From positions 1-8,586 of the forward strand of contig CAYHKQ010000088.1 in NCBI GenBank assembly GCA_964357255.1: DNA of 8,586 bases, given 5' to 3'. Numbering within the stretch: position 1 is the stretch's first letter; every line of letters begins with the position of its first letter. Source of the stretch: JBBTIS01 sp038059855. GTDB taxonomy: Bacteria; Elusimicrobiota; Elusimicrobia; JACQPE01. Both the position numbers and the translations under genes were made by a program. This document shows, piece by piece, positions 1-6,066 of this stretch. The notes beneath the pieces are model-generated. The model searched no databases. It was not told where the DNA came from and saw only the letters and a program-made list of their open reading frames with translations.

Positions 1-484
1 AAACAAGCGGCGCTGATACCTGGGGAAAGCCGCTTGGAACAAAGCTCTTGAGATGTCCTAAGAAGCCGTGCTCGCGGATGCTTGCGAAGTTGATCAAAAT
101 CAATGTGCACAGCGCGAGTCCTCCGGTTACGGCTATATTGCTGGTCGCCGTGGCGCTGGTGGGAATCAATCCCAGAAGATTCGACAACAGAATAAAAAGG
201 AAAAGGGTTAAGAAGTAGCCCAGGTAGCGATCCGTGTGATGGCCCAGGCTGGGGGCCACGATTTTGTCCCGCACAAAGAGCACATACATTTCAACGAGAT
301 TATAGAGACCCTTGGGGACACGGCTGGCTTGTTTGGCGGCCCAGGGAATCAGGCTCATTAAAATGATCGAAACGATAGAGATCATCATCATATGCTTGGT
401 GAAAACCCAATGAAAACCAAACAGTTCCCCTGATGCCAGGGGATGGTCCATAATGTGATGTCCGATTAATTCTAAAAGATCCAT
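1..484 (-). CDS. atpB: ATP synthase F0 subunit a (AtpB), N-terminal part, cut by window edge
   Basis: Subunit a forms the proton half-channels next to the c-ring in the membrane F0 sector of ATP synthase. I translated 161 codons from the ATG at 484; the frame stays open to position 1, so the C-terminal part, including the essential channel arginine, lies outside the window. The start MDLLELIGHHIMDH is followed by a membrane helix at about residues 32-50, a second at about 88-108 ending in the family hallmark SNLLGLIPT, then TSNIAVTGGLAL leading into a third helix at about 116-134. A GAAGGA Shine-Dalgarno sits about 6 nt before the ATG, inside the end of the preceding gene, whose stop codon is one base upstream; this indicates translational coupling. 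It is the third gene of the operon atpZ-atpI-atpB. Identification is firm from the sequence pattern; only the partial length limits it. Confidence 0.95.
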   Translation of the reverse strand, partial: MDLLELIGHHIMDHPLASGELFGFHWVFTKHMMMISIVSIILMSLIPWAAKQASRVPKGLYNLVEMYVLFVRDKIVAPSLGHHTDRYLGYFLTLFLFILLSNLLGLIPTSATATSNIAVTGGLALCTLILINFASIREHGFLGHLKSFVPSGFPQVSAPLV

Positions 485-485
485 G

Positions 486-881
486 CTAGGTCCTTCGTCC
501 CATAGATATGAATTCTAGGCTTGTTGCCAGTAAAAAAGCAAATCCAAAGGAGATAATGCCGGCCAAGCCCAGGGTCAGCGAAGAATGAAAACCCCACCAA
601 GCCATGGTTACAAGGCAGGCCAGGCGCAGGAGACTGGCCCAGAGGGACAGGTTGGCCAGCGACGCGACGCGGGCCGTGGGTTCTCGATGGAATTGGCGCG
701 CCTGTTTTTTCCAGGGCCACAGAATCACCGCCGTTAATCCGGCCAGCCCTGTTCCCAGCCACGCGCCTGCCAGGATTGACGAATAGCCCATCAAGAGTCG
801 CGCTAGAGCCGCGATCGCCAGAACCGAAACGGCAAAAATGCCTGCCGTCAAAGGGAAATTGCCTGCCAGCTTGCTAATCAC
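486..881 (-). CDS. atpI: AtpI-like ATP synthase subunit I, small four-helix membrane protein
   Basis: 131 residues with four hydrophobic segments, at about residues 10-28, 33-54, 80-97 and 102-123. A short basic loop (WKKQARQFHREPTAR) lies between the second and third. This size, topology and position between an AtpZ-type gene and atpB match the AtpI / ATP synthase subunit I family, whose members help assemble the c-ring or supply ions to F0. Sequence conservation in this family is low, so the call rests mainly on context and topology. The start is GTG at 881 and overlaps the last 8 bases of atpZ. No strong Shine-Dalgarno precedes it, so translation probably depends on coupling to atpZ. The TAG stop is one base from the atpB ATG. 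Confidence 0.75.
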   Translation of the reverse strand: MISKLAGNFPLTAGIFAVSVLAIAALARLLMGYSSILAGAWLGTGLAGLTAVILWPWKKQARQFHREPTARVASLANLSLWASLLRLACLVTMAWWGFHSSLTLGLAGIISFGFAFLLATSLEFISMGRRT

Positions 882-1077
882 GTTTACTCAGTTTTATATA
901 GAGATTGTAAAAACCGGCGCTCATTCCGCCTAGCGATCCCACGAGCGTTCCCCATGGAAAGCAGGAAAAAAATTTATCCAATTGATATCCCAAAAACATT
1001 CCGAGCAAAAAACTACCCGCCAGCTCTATCCCGACGCTCAGATACTTTCCCGATCCCGAAGGCAACCAAGTTTTCAC
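874..1077 (-). CDS. atpZ: AtpZ-type F0F1 ATP synthase accessory membrane protein
   Basis: 67 residues with two membrane helices, at about 15-33 and 42-61. The glycine-rich pattern SVGIELAGSFLLGMFLGYQLD, a proline/aromatic turn, then GTLVGSLGGMSAGFYNLY matches the AtpZ / 'ATPase gene 1' family (PF09527-type), which typically heads bacterial atp operons. Known AtpZ proteins act with AtpI, and the pair has been linked to Mg/Ca transport or F0 assembly. The start chosen is GTG at 1077. The frame remains open upstream to a TAG near 1167 but has no ATG, GTG or TTG start there. A better Shine-Dalgarno precedes a tiny out-of-frame ORF that ends on this GTG; that ORF is listed separately. This is the first gene of the leftward operon. 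Confidence 0.82.
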   Translation of the reverse strand: MKTWLPSGSGKYLSVGIELAGSFLLGMFLGYQLDKFFSCFPWGTLVGSLGGMSAGFYNLYIKLSKRD

Positions 1078-1100
1078 TTGTTGGTCATAATAAATTTCCT
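1074..1100 (-). promoter_or_regulatory. Shine-Dalgarno and four-codon leader ORF overlapping the atpZ start
   Basis: On the minus strand AGGA (1100-1097) lies 8 nt before ATG (1088-1086). This ATG opens a four-codon frame, M-T-N-K-stop, whose TGA (1076-1074) overlaps the GTG start of atpZ as GTGA. The GTG itself has no properly spaced Shine-Dalgarno. Ribosomes may load at the ATG, terminate, and reinitiate at the GTG, which would make this a reinitiation leader. Alternatively a one-base sequencing error hides a direct ATG start for atpZ. The layout is seen directly; its function is inferred. Confidence 0.45.
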
Positions 1101-1165
1101 GATATCTATAAATTAAATTGTGCTTTATTCCAGGCCCGGACGCATGAGACTTAAGGGTAAAAATC

Positions 1166-1185
1166 TATAGGACTTTAGTCCTATA
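1166..1185. repeat. Perfect 9-bp inverted repeat, candidate operator
   Basis: TATAGGACT, two bases (TT), then AGTCCTATA form a perfect dyad. It lies in the region between the divergent atpZ gene (starts at 1077) and the propeller-protein gene (starts at 1246). The arms contain TATA-like steps, so the dyad could overlap a -10 element on either strand, or bind a dimeric regulator. It is not followed by a T-run, which argues against a terminator. Confidence 0.55.
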
Positions 1186-1193
1186 TCCAACCG

Positions 1194-1205
1194 GGACTTT
1201 GGACT
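1194..1205 (+). repeat. Direct GGACT pentamer pair next to the dyad
   Basis: GGACT-TT-GGACT occurs here. With the two pentamers in the nearby dyad (GGACT at 1170-1174 and its complement at 1177-1181), four copies of this 5-mer lie within 36 bp. Spacing from the dyad's first GGACT to this one is 24 bp, close to two helical turns, so all could sit on one face of the DNA. It is a candidate extended binding site; function unknown. Confidence 0.4.
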
Positions 1206-1206
1206 C

Positions 1207-1236
1207 ACGACAACAACATGGGTTTGGTCTTAGAAT
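1207..1236 (+). promoter_or_regulatory. Candidate promoter for the propeller/porV-like operon
   Basis: A TAGAAT hexamer at 1231-1236 (5 of 6 matches to the -10 consensus) is preceded 18 bp upstream by ACGACA (4 of 6 matches to -35). Transcription would start near 1243, only a few bases before the TTG start at 1246. The -35 match is weak, so this is a suggestion only. Confidence 0.3.
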
Positions 1237-1245
1237 ATTGGGGTC

Positions 1246-3270
1246 TTGAAACTGAAACACTCGTTACTCGCCTTTTCGATATGGATTTTATCCGTCGGTC
1301 TGCACGCCGGGGAAGACCGCAGCCCGAAGTCCTTAATGACTTTTATTGACCCGGGCATTCTTCAGTTTTTTCGTAGCGGGGGCTGGGGCGTCACAACCGT
1401 GGACAGCGCGGGTGAAACCGGATATAACCCTTCGATCGCTCTGGATTCCAATGGATACCCTCGCATCGCCTACAACGATTGGAACCTGGGAGATTTGCGT
1501 TATGCCTCCTGGGACGGCAATCAATGGACGCTCGAAACCGTGGTTGCGGACGGCGTCGTGGGCGGGACCCCTTCCTTATTTATAGACAGCGCCGGCACGC
1601 CGCATATCAGCTATTACGATTATGATAAGGGGGACCTTTGGTACGCGAAAAAAGCGGACAGTGGATGGGCGTTTGAGCTGGTGGATAGCTCAGGCAATGT
1701 CGGGCTTTGGAGTTCGCTTAAGGTGGATTCAAGCGGCAAGGTTCACATTGCCTATGAGGACATCACCCTGCCAAATTCCCAAGGCGGAATGAATCTCAAA
1801 TATGCGGCGCGGGGCCCTAATGGCGGATGGTGGAGTGAAAACGTGGATACTCAAGGAGACGTAGGCCAGTTTGCCTCGTTGGCGTTGGATAGCCAGGGTA
1901 AGGTTCATATTGCGTATATGAGCTATGCCGGATCAGCCAGATTTTTTAAAAGCAATTACAGTCCGGCGGATATGAGAGGGTTGCTAGGCGGCCGCATTAA
2001 CCGGATTCCTTTTCCCGGCCTTTTTTTTCCTTCCTATGGCTTGAAATATGCCCGGCAGGTCTGCACGGGCGGGTGCACTTCCTGGACCTGGGCCGTTGAG
2101 ACGGTGGATACGACGGGCTGGTCAGGTTTTTACGCTTCCTTGGCGATTGACTCGGCCGGGACTGTTCACATTTCCCACCAAGACGCGCTCGGACAAGATT
2201 TGCGTTACGCCACTAAGCCTTCGGGCGGCTCCTGGTCGAAATTCGCGGTGGACAGCGCGGGCGACGTGGGCGAGTATGTTTCTATGGCTCTTGACCCGCA
2301 GGGCAATCCGAGAATCGTTTATTATGACGTGACGGGCGACACGCATACCGCAACCTGTTCTGAGCCGCTACCGCCTCCTGAGGCAGATTGCCATTACCAT
2401 CGCAAAATGAAATACGCCAAGCGTTCCGGCTCATCCTGGTCTTTTAGCGTTATCTGGAGTTCGATCACCTACGGCGACACGTATTGGCATACCTCCATGA
2501 TTGTGGACAAGGACGGGATTCCCCATAGCGCTTTTACAGACGGCGAAAAAGGCGATTTAAGATATACGCGTTGGTCCATTGCTCCCCGACTTTCCTGGAC
2601 CGGCGAGCCCAATCTTATTTCTGATGGCGTGGACCCTGATCAGGGCAATCCATTTGTTCAATTTCGTTTTCGGGTCAAGTATTCGGATTCCGACGGTGAT
2701 CCCGCCCTAGCCGGCTACCCCAGGCTTCATGTGCGTCGTGGCACGGCAACCGCGGTGAGCGAGATTTCCGGCAGTCCTTTTGCGATGTCGGCTTATGCCG
2801 TCAGCGGCGCTACCGCTTCCTATGAAACCGGCCTGTGGCTTGCCGCAGGAGAGGACTATTCTTATTATTTTGAGGCTTATGACCGATGGGGCGTGCGCGC
2901 GACCGGCGCCCCTACGGTCTCGCGTTTAGGACCCACCGTGGCCGACGTGGCCATGCCGTCCGAGGAGAACGAGATTTTCGCCTATCCCAATCCGGCTCGT
3001 GGCGACAAGATTACGTTTCGTTTGACCTTGGCCCAACTCGCGCCGCAAATTGATCTTAAAATTTTTGATGTGAGCGGCGCCTTGGTCCGCTCCATTACCA
3101 GCGATCATATCGCCAAGTTTTCCGCGCCGGTTTATGAATATGCCTGGGACTTAAGGGATGAACAGGGCTCGCCGGTGGCGAGCGGAATGTATGTCTATTT
3201 TATTCATGCCCGGGACCAGGCCACGGGCAAAGATCTTAAAAAAGTCAAGAAGTTCGCGATACTCAAATGA
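1246..3270 (+). CDS. Exported seven-repeat beta-propeller protein with C-terminal FlgD-Ig / sorting-like domain
   Basis: 674 residues. Residues 1-21 form a signal peptide: basic MKLKH, a hydrophobic core, then an HAG cleavage region. This supports the TTG start, because the next in-frame ATG (residue 31) would remove it. Residues 47-443 contain seven repeats, each starting with a tryptophan (W47, 94, 141, 195, 280, 330, 398), running through (V/L)DS.G..G......(L/I)D..G..HI.Y.D and closing with LRYA/LKYA. This is the pattern of a BNR/sialidase-like propeller, here with seven blades. Residues about 447-560 look like an Ig/fibronectin-type domain. Residues 577-674 (IFAYPNP, then IFDVSG, W-x-L-x(9)-VASGMYVYFI, lysine-rich end) match FlgD-Ig / type IX C-terminal domains. 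The likely role is a surface or secreted binding protein; no catalytic residues were recognised. The TGA stop overlaps the ATG of the next gene, which encodes a PorV-type protein. Confidence 0.85.
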   Translation: MKLKHSLLAFSIWILSVGLHAGEDRSPKSLMTFIDPGILQFFRSGGWGVTTVDSAGETGYNPSIALDSNGYPRIAYNDWNLGDLRYASWDGNQWTLETVVADGVVGGTPSLFIDSAGTPHISYYDYDKGDLWYAKKADSGWAFELVDSSGNVGLWSSLKVDSSGKVHIAYEDITLPNSQGGMNLKYAARGPNGGWWSENVDTQGDVGQFASLALDSQGKVHIAYMSYAGSARFFKSNYSPADMRGLLGGRINRIPFPGLFFPSYGLKYARQVCTGGCTSWTWAVETVDTTGWSGFYASLAIDSAGTVHISHQDALGQDLRYATKPSGGSWSKFAVDSAGDVGEYVSMALDPQGNPRIVYYDVTGDTHTATCSEPLPPPEADCHYHRKMKYAKRSGSSWSFSVIWSSITYGDTYWHTSMIVDKDGIPHSAFTDGEKGDLRYTRWSIAPRLSWTGEPNLISDGVDPDQGNPFVQFRFRVKYSDSDGDPALAGYPRLHVRRGTATAVSEISGSPFAMSAYAVSGATASYETGLWLAAGEDYSYYFEAYDRWGVRATGAPTVSRLGPTVADVAMPSEENEIFAYPNPARGDKITFRLTLAQLAPQIDLKIFDVSGALVRSITSDHIAKFSAPVYEYAWDLRDEQGSPVASGMYVYFIHARDQATGKDLKKVKKFAILK

Positions 3271-4532
3271 GAAAGCAGTTAAGCGGTTCACGGGCAAGTG
3301 TTTTAAGAAAATTCCTTTATGCGCTTATCTGCTTGAGCGCTTATCCGCTGGACCGTTGTTTTTGCCAGCCCACTGGCGCCGCGTTTCTTAAGGTTCCGGT
3401 AACGGCGCGCTCAGCGGCCATGGGGTCGGCGTTCACGGCCTTAGTGGATGATGCTTCGGCCTTGTACGCTAATCCGGCCGGCTTGGGCCGGGTCCCCGGC
3501 ACGGACCTTTTGGCTTCCCATAACGAGTGGATTGCCAATACGCGAGAAAGTTCCGTGGGCTTGGCCCAGCGGATTTTCGGCCATCAAGTCATCGGCGTGA
3601 GCTATCTGGCTCTCTATACCGATCCCCTTGACCGCAGGGGCGATCAGGGTGAGCAACTTGGCAGTTTTGTGGCGCAGGATCGGGCTATCGGCGTGACTTG
3701 GGCCGGAAATTTTTATTCCAAGGTCTCCCTGGGAGCGACCGTCAAGACGGTAGAACAACGAATTGATAATGTGACGGCGCGGGGTCTGGCCGTGGACTTC
3801 GGCGTCCAGGCGCGCCTTCATCCGCGTCTTAGCGTTGGCGCGGCCGTTCAAAACGCCGGTCAACCCATGACTTTTGTGAGCGAATCTTACGCTTTGCCTA
3901 CCACGCTGTCGGCCGGACTTGGATTGCGTCTCGGCCAGGCGCTTAGTCTTGGCCTAGAAGCCAGGAAGGAAAAAAATTCATCCGGAAAAACCAATTTTGC
4001 CGCGGGCTTGGAATACCGCTTGACCGGACTAGACCGGTCTTATTTTTGGTCACCCGTTGTTTGGCGCGCCGGGTATCTGGCCCCTAGCGCCCCGGGCGTG
4101 GGTTTTGGGCTTAAAATTTTTGGCTCCCAGTTGGATTACGCCCTTTCCTCGATGGGCCAATTGGGTTTAACCCACAGGGTGTCTTTCGAGGTCAAATTCG
4201 GCGGCCGCAAGATTCAGGCGCCGGATCCCATTTCTTTCCCTCATGTTTCAGTTGCGCCGGCGCGCGAGGCCCAGCGCTCTGCGCCGGAGCCTCAAAAGCC
4301 GGAACCCTTGGTTGTTCAGATTCCGGTCAAGGAAACCTTGACTCTTGAGGACGAAGACAGCGCAATGGAGTCGTTGATTTTTTCCGAGACAGGAGATGAT
4401 ATTGCCGTTATAGCCCAGCCCGCTCAGCCCCCGTCCGCGTCGGCGCTCGTTCCCACGAGCCAGAATACCCAAAATTCCAAATCATCCGGCACCGGCACAG
4501 TTTTCGATTTCCTGCTCCGCCGGAATAAATAA
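3267..4532 (+). CDS. PorV/UPF0164-family outer-membrane barrel protein with extended C-terminal tail
   Basis: 421 residues. A basic start and hydrophobic stretch (residues 15-33) form a signal peptide. Mature sequence begins PTGAAFLKVPVTARSAAMGSAFTALVDDASALYANPAGLGR, the hallmark N-terminus of PorV/PorQ/UPF0164 proteins. Residues about 80-312 alternate polar and hydrophobic residues with glycine-rich turns, as in an outer-membrane beta barrel, and end VSFEVKFG. PorV in Bacteroidota shuttles type IX cargo by binding its C-terminal domain; other members are FadL-like outer-membrane proteins of unknown role. Residues 313-421 lie beyond the barrel: proline-rich, then acidic (LEDEDS), then Ser/Thr-rich. 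Residues 338-365 of this tail are duplicated 1.67 kb downstream. The ATG overlaps the stop of the propeller gene (ATGA), so the two are translationally coupled. I leave the symbol empty because porV function is not proven here. Confidence 0.87.
   Translation: MRKQLSGSRASVLRKFLYALICLSAYPLDRCFCQPTGAAFLKVPVTARSAAMGSAFTALVDDASALYANPAGLGRVPGTDLLASHNEWIANTRESSVGLAQRIFGHQVIGVSYLALYTDPLDRRGDQGEQLGSFVAQDRAIGVTWAGNFYSKVSLGATVKTVEQRIDNVTARGLAVDFGVQARLHPRLSVGAAVQNAGQPMTFVSESYALPTTLSAGLGLRLGQALSLGLEARKEKNSSGKTNFAAGLEYRLTGLDRSYFWSPVVWRAGYLAPSAPGVGFGLKIFGSQLDYALSSMGQLGLTHRVSFEVKFGGRKIQAPDPISFPHVSVAPAREAQRSAPEPQKPEPLVVQIPVKETLTLEDEDSAMESLIFSETGDDIAVIAQPAQPPSASALVPTSQNTQNSKSSGTGTVFDFLLRRNK
4280..4361 (+). repeat. 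82-bp direct repeat, copy 1 (inside the porV-like tail)
   Basis: This segment encodes residues 338-365 of the porV-like tail (APEPQKPEP to TLEDEDS). It recurs in direct orientation at 5949-6030 with 80 of 82 bases identical; the differences are G4310/C5979 and T4315/C5984. It contains a perfect hairpin, GTCAAGG-AAA-CCTTGAC (4326-4342), and a wider CCTCAA/TTGAGG pairing. Apart from the first base it begins and ends exactly on codon boundaries of the host gene. Confidence 0.92.
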
Positions 4533-4555
4533 GCCCCGTAAGCGATTAGTCTGGG

Positions 4556-4651
4556 AGCCTGTCCAACACAAGACATTTTTGGGTTGAAAACAAAAGCGGT
4601 GATTTATTGGCGGAGCATCTTTCGTCAAAAAACTTTTATGTTGGACAGGCT
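4556..4651. repeat. 13-bp perfect inverted repeat pair flanking the convergent gene ends
   Basis: AGCCTGTCCAACA (4556-4568) and its exact reverse complement (4639-4651) are 70 bp apart, between the stop of the porV-like gene and the stop of the leftward ATPase gene. The right arm lies within the last codons of the ATPase gene and encodes the end of its KACPT terminus. No target-site duplication is visible outside the arms. It could be a remnant of a small non-autonomous transposon (terminal inverted repeats), or a long-loop hairpin marking transcript ends. The 70-nt loop makes a standard intrinsic terminator unlikely. Confidence 0.6.
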
Positions 4652-5787
4652 TTTAGAAGCGTCAGCAGGCTGCTTAAATTGGTGAGGATTAGGTTTTGCG
4701 TCATGATGGGAGTGGCCGCACGACTAACGAGAATGCGTTTTTCGGCTTTCACCAAATCCGCGGCAAGGCTCAGTTTTTTAAAGTCTTCGGCTCCAGGGGA
4801 AGAAGAAAGCTTAATTTCAAAGGCCCAGCGTTTGCCGGAAAATTCCAAAATTAAATCGAGTTCCATTCCGTCGCTGGTGCGGAAGAAATAGGGCTCAAAG
4901 TGTTTCCCCCAAGCGCTTAAGTGCGAAAGGATCTGCTCAATGACAAAACCTTCCCAGCTTCTTCCAACCCCAAGATGCGCCCAAAGCTGATCCATAGAAT
5001 AAACTCCGGCCATGGCATGCGCGAGCCCGCTGTCACGCCAAAACATTTTGGGGCTTTTAACCAGGCGTTTGCGCATATTGGCATGAAAAGGGGCAAGCCG
5101 ACGAATTAAAAAAGCGCCTTCCAAATAGTCCATATATGCATTGATCGTAGGGTAGCTCAAACCCATATCGCGGCTTAATTGAGACGCATTCCAGAGGGTT
5201 CCATGATAAGCTGTTAAAAGCTTTAAAAACTTCCAGGTAACCTGGGGCCGGGCGGATAGGCCCCAATTAGGCAGATCGCGCTGAGTCAAAATTTCCATGT
5301 AATGTTTTTGCCAATCGGGAAAGCGACGCGGGCTTAAAATTCCACCATCCGGATATCCGCCGGCAAGCCAAAGTCTATCCATGCTGGATTTCGGCAGTTC
5401 TTTGGCTAGGAAAGGGGTTAGTTCGCATAAGGCTAAGCGACCGGCCAGAGACTCGGACGCATTCCGGATCAAGCGGGGCGATACGGAACCCAAAAGAAGG
5501 AATCGGCCATTGAGCTTACGGTTTTGGTCAATTGTTCCCCTCAGGCGCGAGGACAACTCGGGATAAGCCTGAGCCTCATCTAAAATCGTAATACCGGAGG
5601 AGGCCGTCACTTCGTCCCATTGCGCGTCTAAGCGCAAACGATCCGCTTCTTGCTCTAAATCAAAATAGCGCTCCCCTAACATTTTAGCCAGAGTGGTTTT
5701 GCCGGACTGGCGCGGCCCTACCAGGGCTACGGCCGGAAATTGTCTGAGCAAGGTTTGAACTCGCCGGCGAAGGAGGCGTTGGCGCAT
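4636..5787 (-). CDS. AAA_14/DUF4143 family ATPase
   Basis: 383 residues, near the usual length of this family. The N-terminal AAA_14 domain carries a Walker A at residues 24-32 (GPRQSGKTT), a Walker B at 66-73 (ITILDEAQ) and a sensor-like strand FLLLGSVS at 96-103. The DUF4143 part includes WLAGGYP (140-146), a winged-helix-like segment SYPTINAYMDYLEGAFLIRRL (211-231) and WEGFVIEQ (278-285). Near the end D311 with E324-I-K326 forms the D...ExK pattern seen in PD-(D/E)xK-like folds. These proteins are widespread, patchily distributed and often horizontally acquired; their biochemical role is poorly known. The gene is convergent with the porV-like gene, downstream of rnr on the same strand, and lies between two copies of a porV-tail repeat. 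A consensus TATAAT ends 6 nt before its ATG, and there is no Shine-Dalgarno, so the mRNA may be leaderless. Confidence 0.93.
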   Translation of the reverse strand: MRQRLLRRRVQTLLRQFPAVALVGPRQSGKTTLAKMLGERYFDLEQEADRLRLDAQWDEVTASSGITILDEAQAYPELSSRLRGTIDQNRKLNGRFLLLGSVSPRLIRNASESLAGRLALCELTPFLAKELPKSSMDRLWLAGGYPDGGILSPRRFPDWQKHYMEILTQRDLPNWGLSARPQVTWKFLKLLTAYHGTLWNASQLSRDMGLSYPTINAYMDYLEGAFLIRRLAPFHANMRKRLVKSPKMFWRDSGLAHAMAGVYSMDQLWAHLGVGRSWEGFVIEQILSHLSAWGKHFEPYFFRTSDGMELDLILEFSGKRWAFEIKLSSSPGAEDFKKLSLAADLVKAEKRILVSRAATPIMTQNLILTNLSSLLTLLKACPT

Positions 5788-5793
5788 TTATAC

Positions 5794-5821
5794 ATTATAG
5801 AAGTATATTTCTAATTTGCAA
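5794..5821 (-). promoter_or_regulatory. Candidate sigma-70-type promoter of the ATPase gene, predicted leaderless
   Basis: On the minus strand a perfect TATAAT (5799-5794) follows TTGCAA (5821-5816; 4 of 6 matches to -35) with a 16-bp spacer. The expected transcription start, about 7 bases beyond the -10, falls on or beside the ATG at 5787. There is no room for a Shine-Dalgarno. Confidence 0.6.
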
Positions 5822-5823
5822 TA

Positions 5824-5839
5824 TCGGTCGAATGACCGA
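5824..5839. repeat. 6-bp-stem inverted repeat just upstream of the ATPase promoter
   Basis: TCGGTC-GAAT-GACCGA is a perfect 6-bp dyad with a four-base centre, two bases upstream of the putative -35 element. This is a plausible operator or activator site for the ATPase gene. A short dyad like this can also arise by chance. Confidence 0.35.
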
Positions 5840-5846
5840 GATGTGC

Positions 5847-5930
5847 CTGGTCTTGAATGTGCGCTCTGTGGCCTTGATCCTTGAGAAATTTATGGGAAAT
5901 TCTACCGGTAAAGCACAAAGTCAAGACCAG
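5847..5930. repeat. 10-bp inverted repeat pair in the rnr-ATPase spacer
   Basis: CTGGTCTTGA (5847-5856) and TCAAGACCAG (5921-5930) are exact reverse complements, 64 bp apart. The right arm lies 18 bp before the second copy of the porV-tail repeat. The pair may be part of a degraded element or a structured transcript; no further function is visible. Confidence 0.4.
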
Positions 5931-5948
5931 CAACGGTTCGAACGCGAG

Positions 5949-6030
5949 TGCGCCGGAGCCTCAAAAGCCGGAACCCTTCGTTGCTCAGATTCCGGTCAAG
6001 GAAACCTTGACTCTTGAGGACGAAGACAGC
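5949..6030 (+). repeat. 82-bp direct repeat, copy 2 (orphan copy between rnr and the ATPase gene)
   Basis: Copy of 4280-4361 with two differences, TTG to TTC and GTT to GCT, which would change Leu to Phe and Val to Ala. It lies in an open frame from 5878 to 6135 with only a TTG near its start (5881). That frame runs into the antisense end of rnr and has no signal peptide or barrel sequence, so it is better read as a gene fragment than as a gene. The hairpin GTCAAGG-AAA-CCTTGAC is preserved (5995-6011). The rest of the 5788-6066 spacer shows no other gene. Confidence 0.9.
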
Positions 6031-6066
6031 CAGGAAAAGCGATCGTGGAACATGTCTACTCACCGG

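Noticed and set aside
3441..3863. 140-codon minus-strand frame inside the porV-like gene
   Set aside because: It lies wholly antisense to a well-supported barrel gene and has no recognisable domain; it is a shadow of codon bias.
4556..4651. Bidirectional intrinsic terminator for the convergent genes
   Set aside because: The stem is perfect but the loop is 70 nt and only a short T-run follows on one strand. This is not a normal Rho-independent terminator.
4280..6030. ATPase gene as a classical insertion sequence with target-site duplication
   Set aside because: The flanking repeat is 82 bp, starts inside the porV-like gene rather than at the ATPase boundaries, and no transposase is present.
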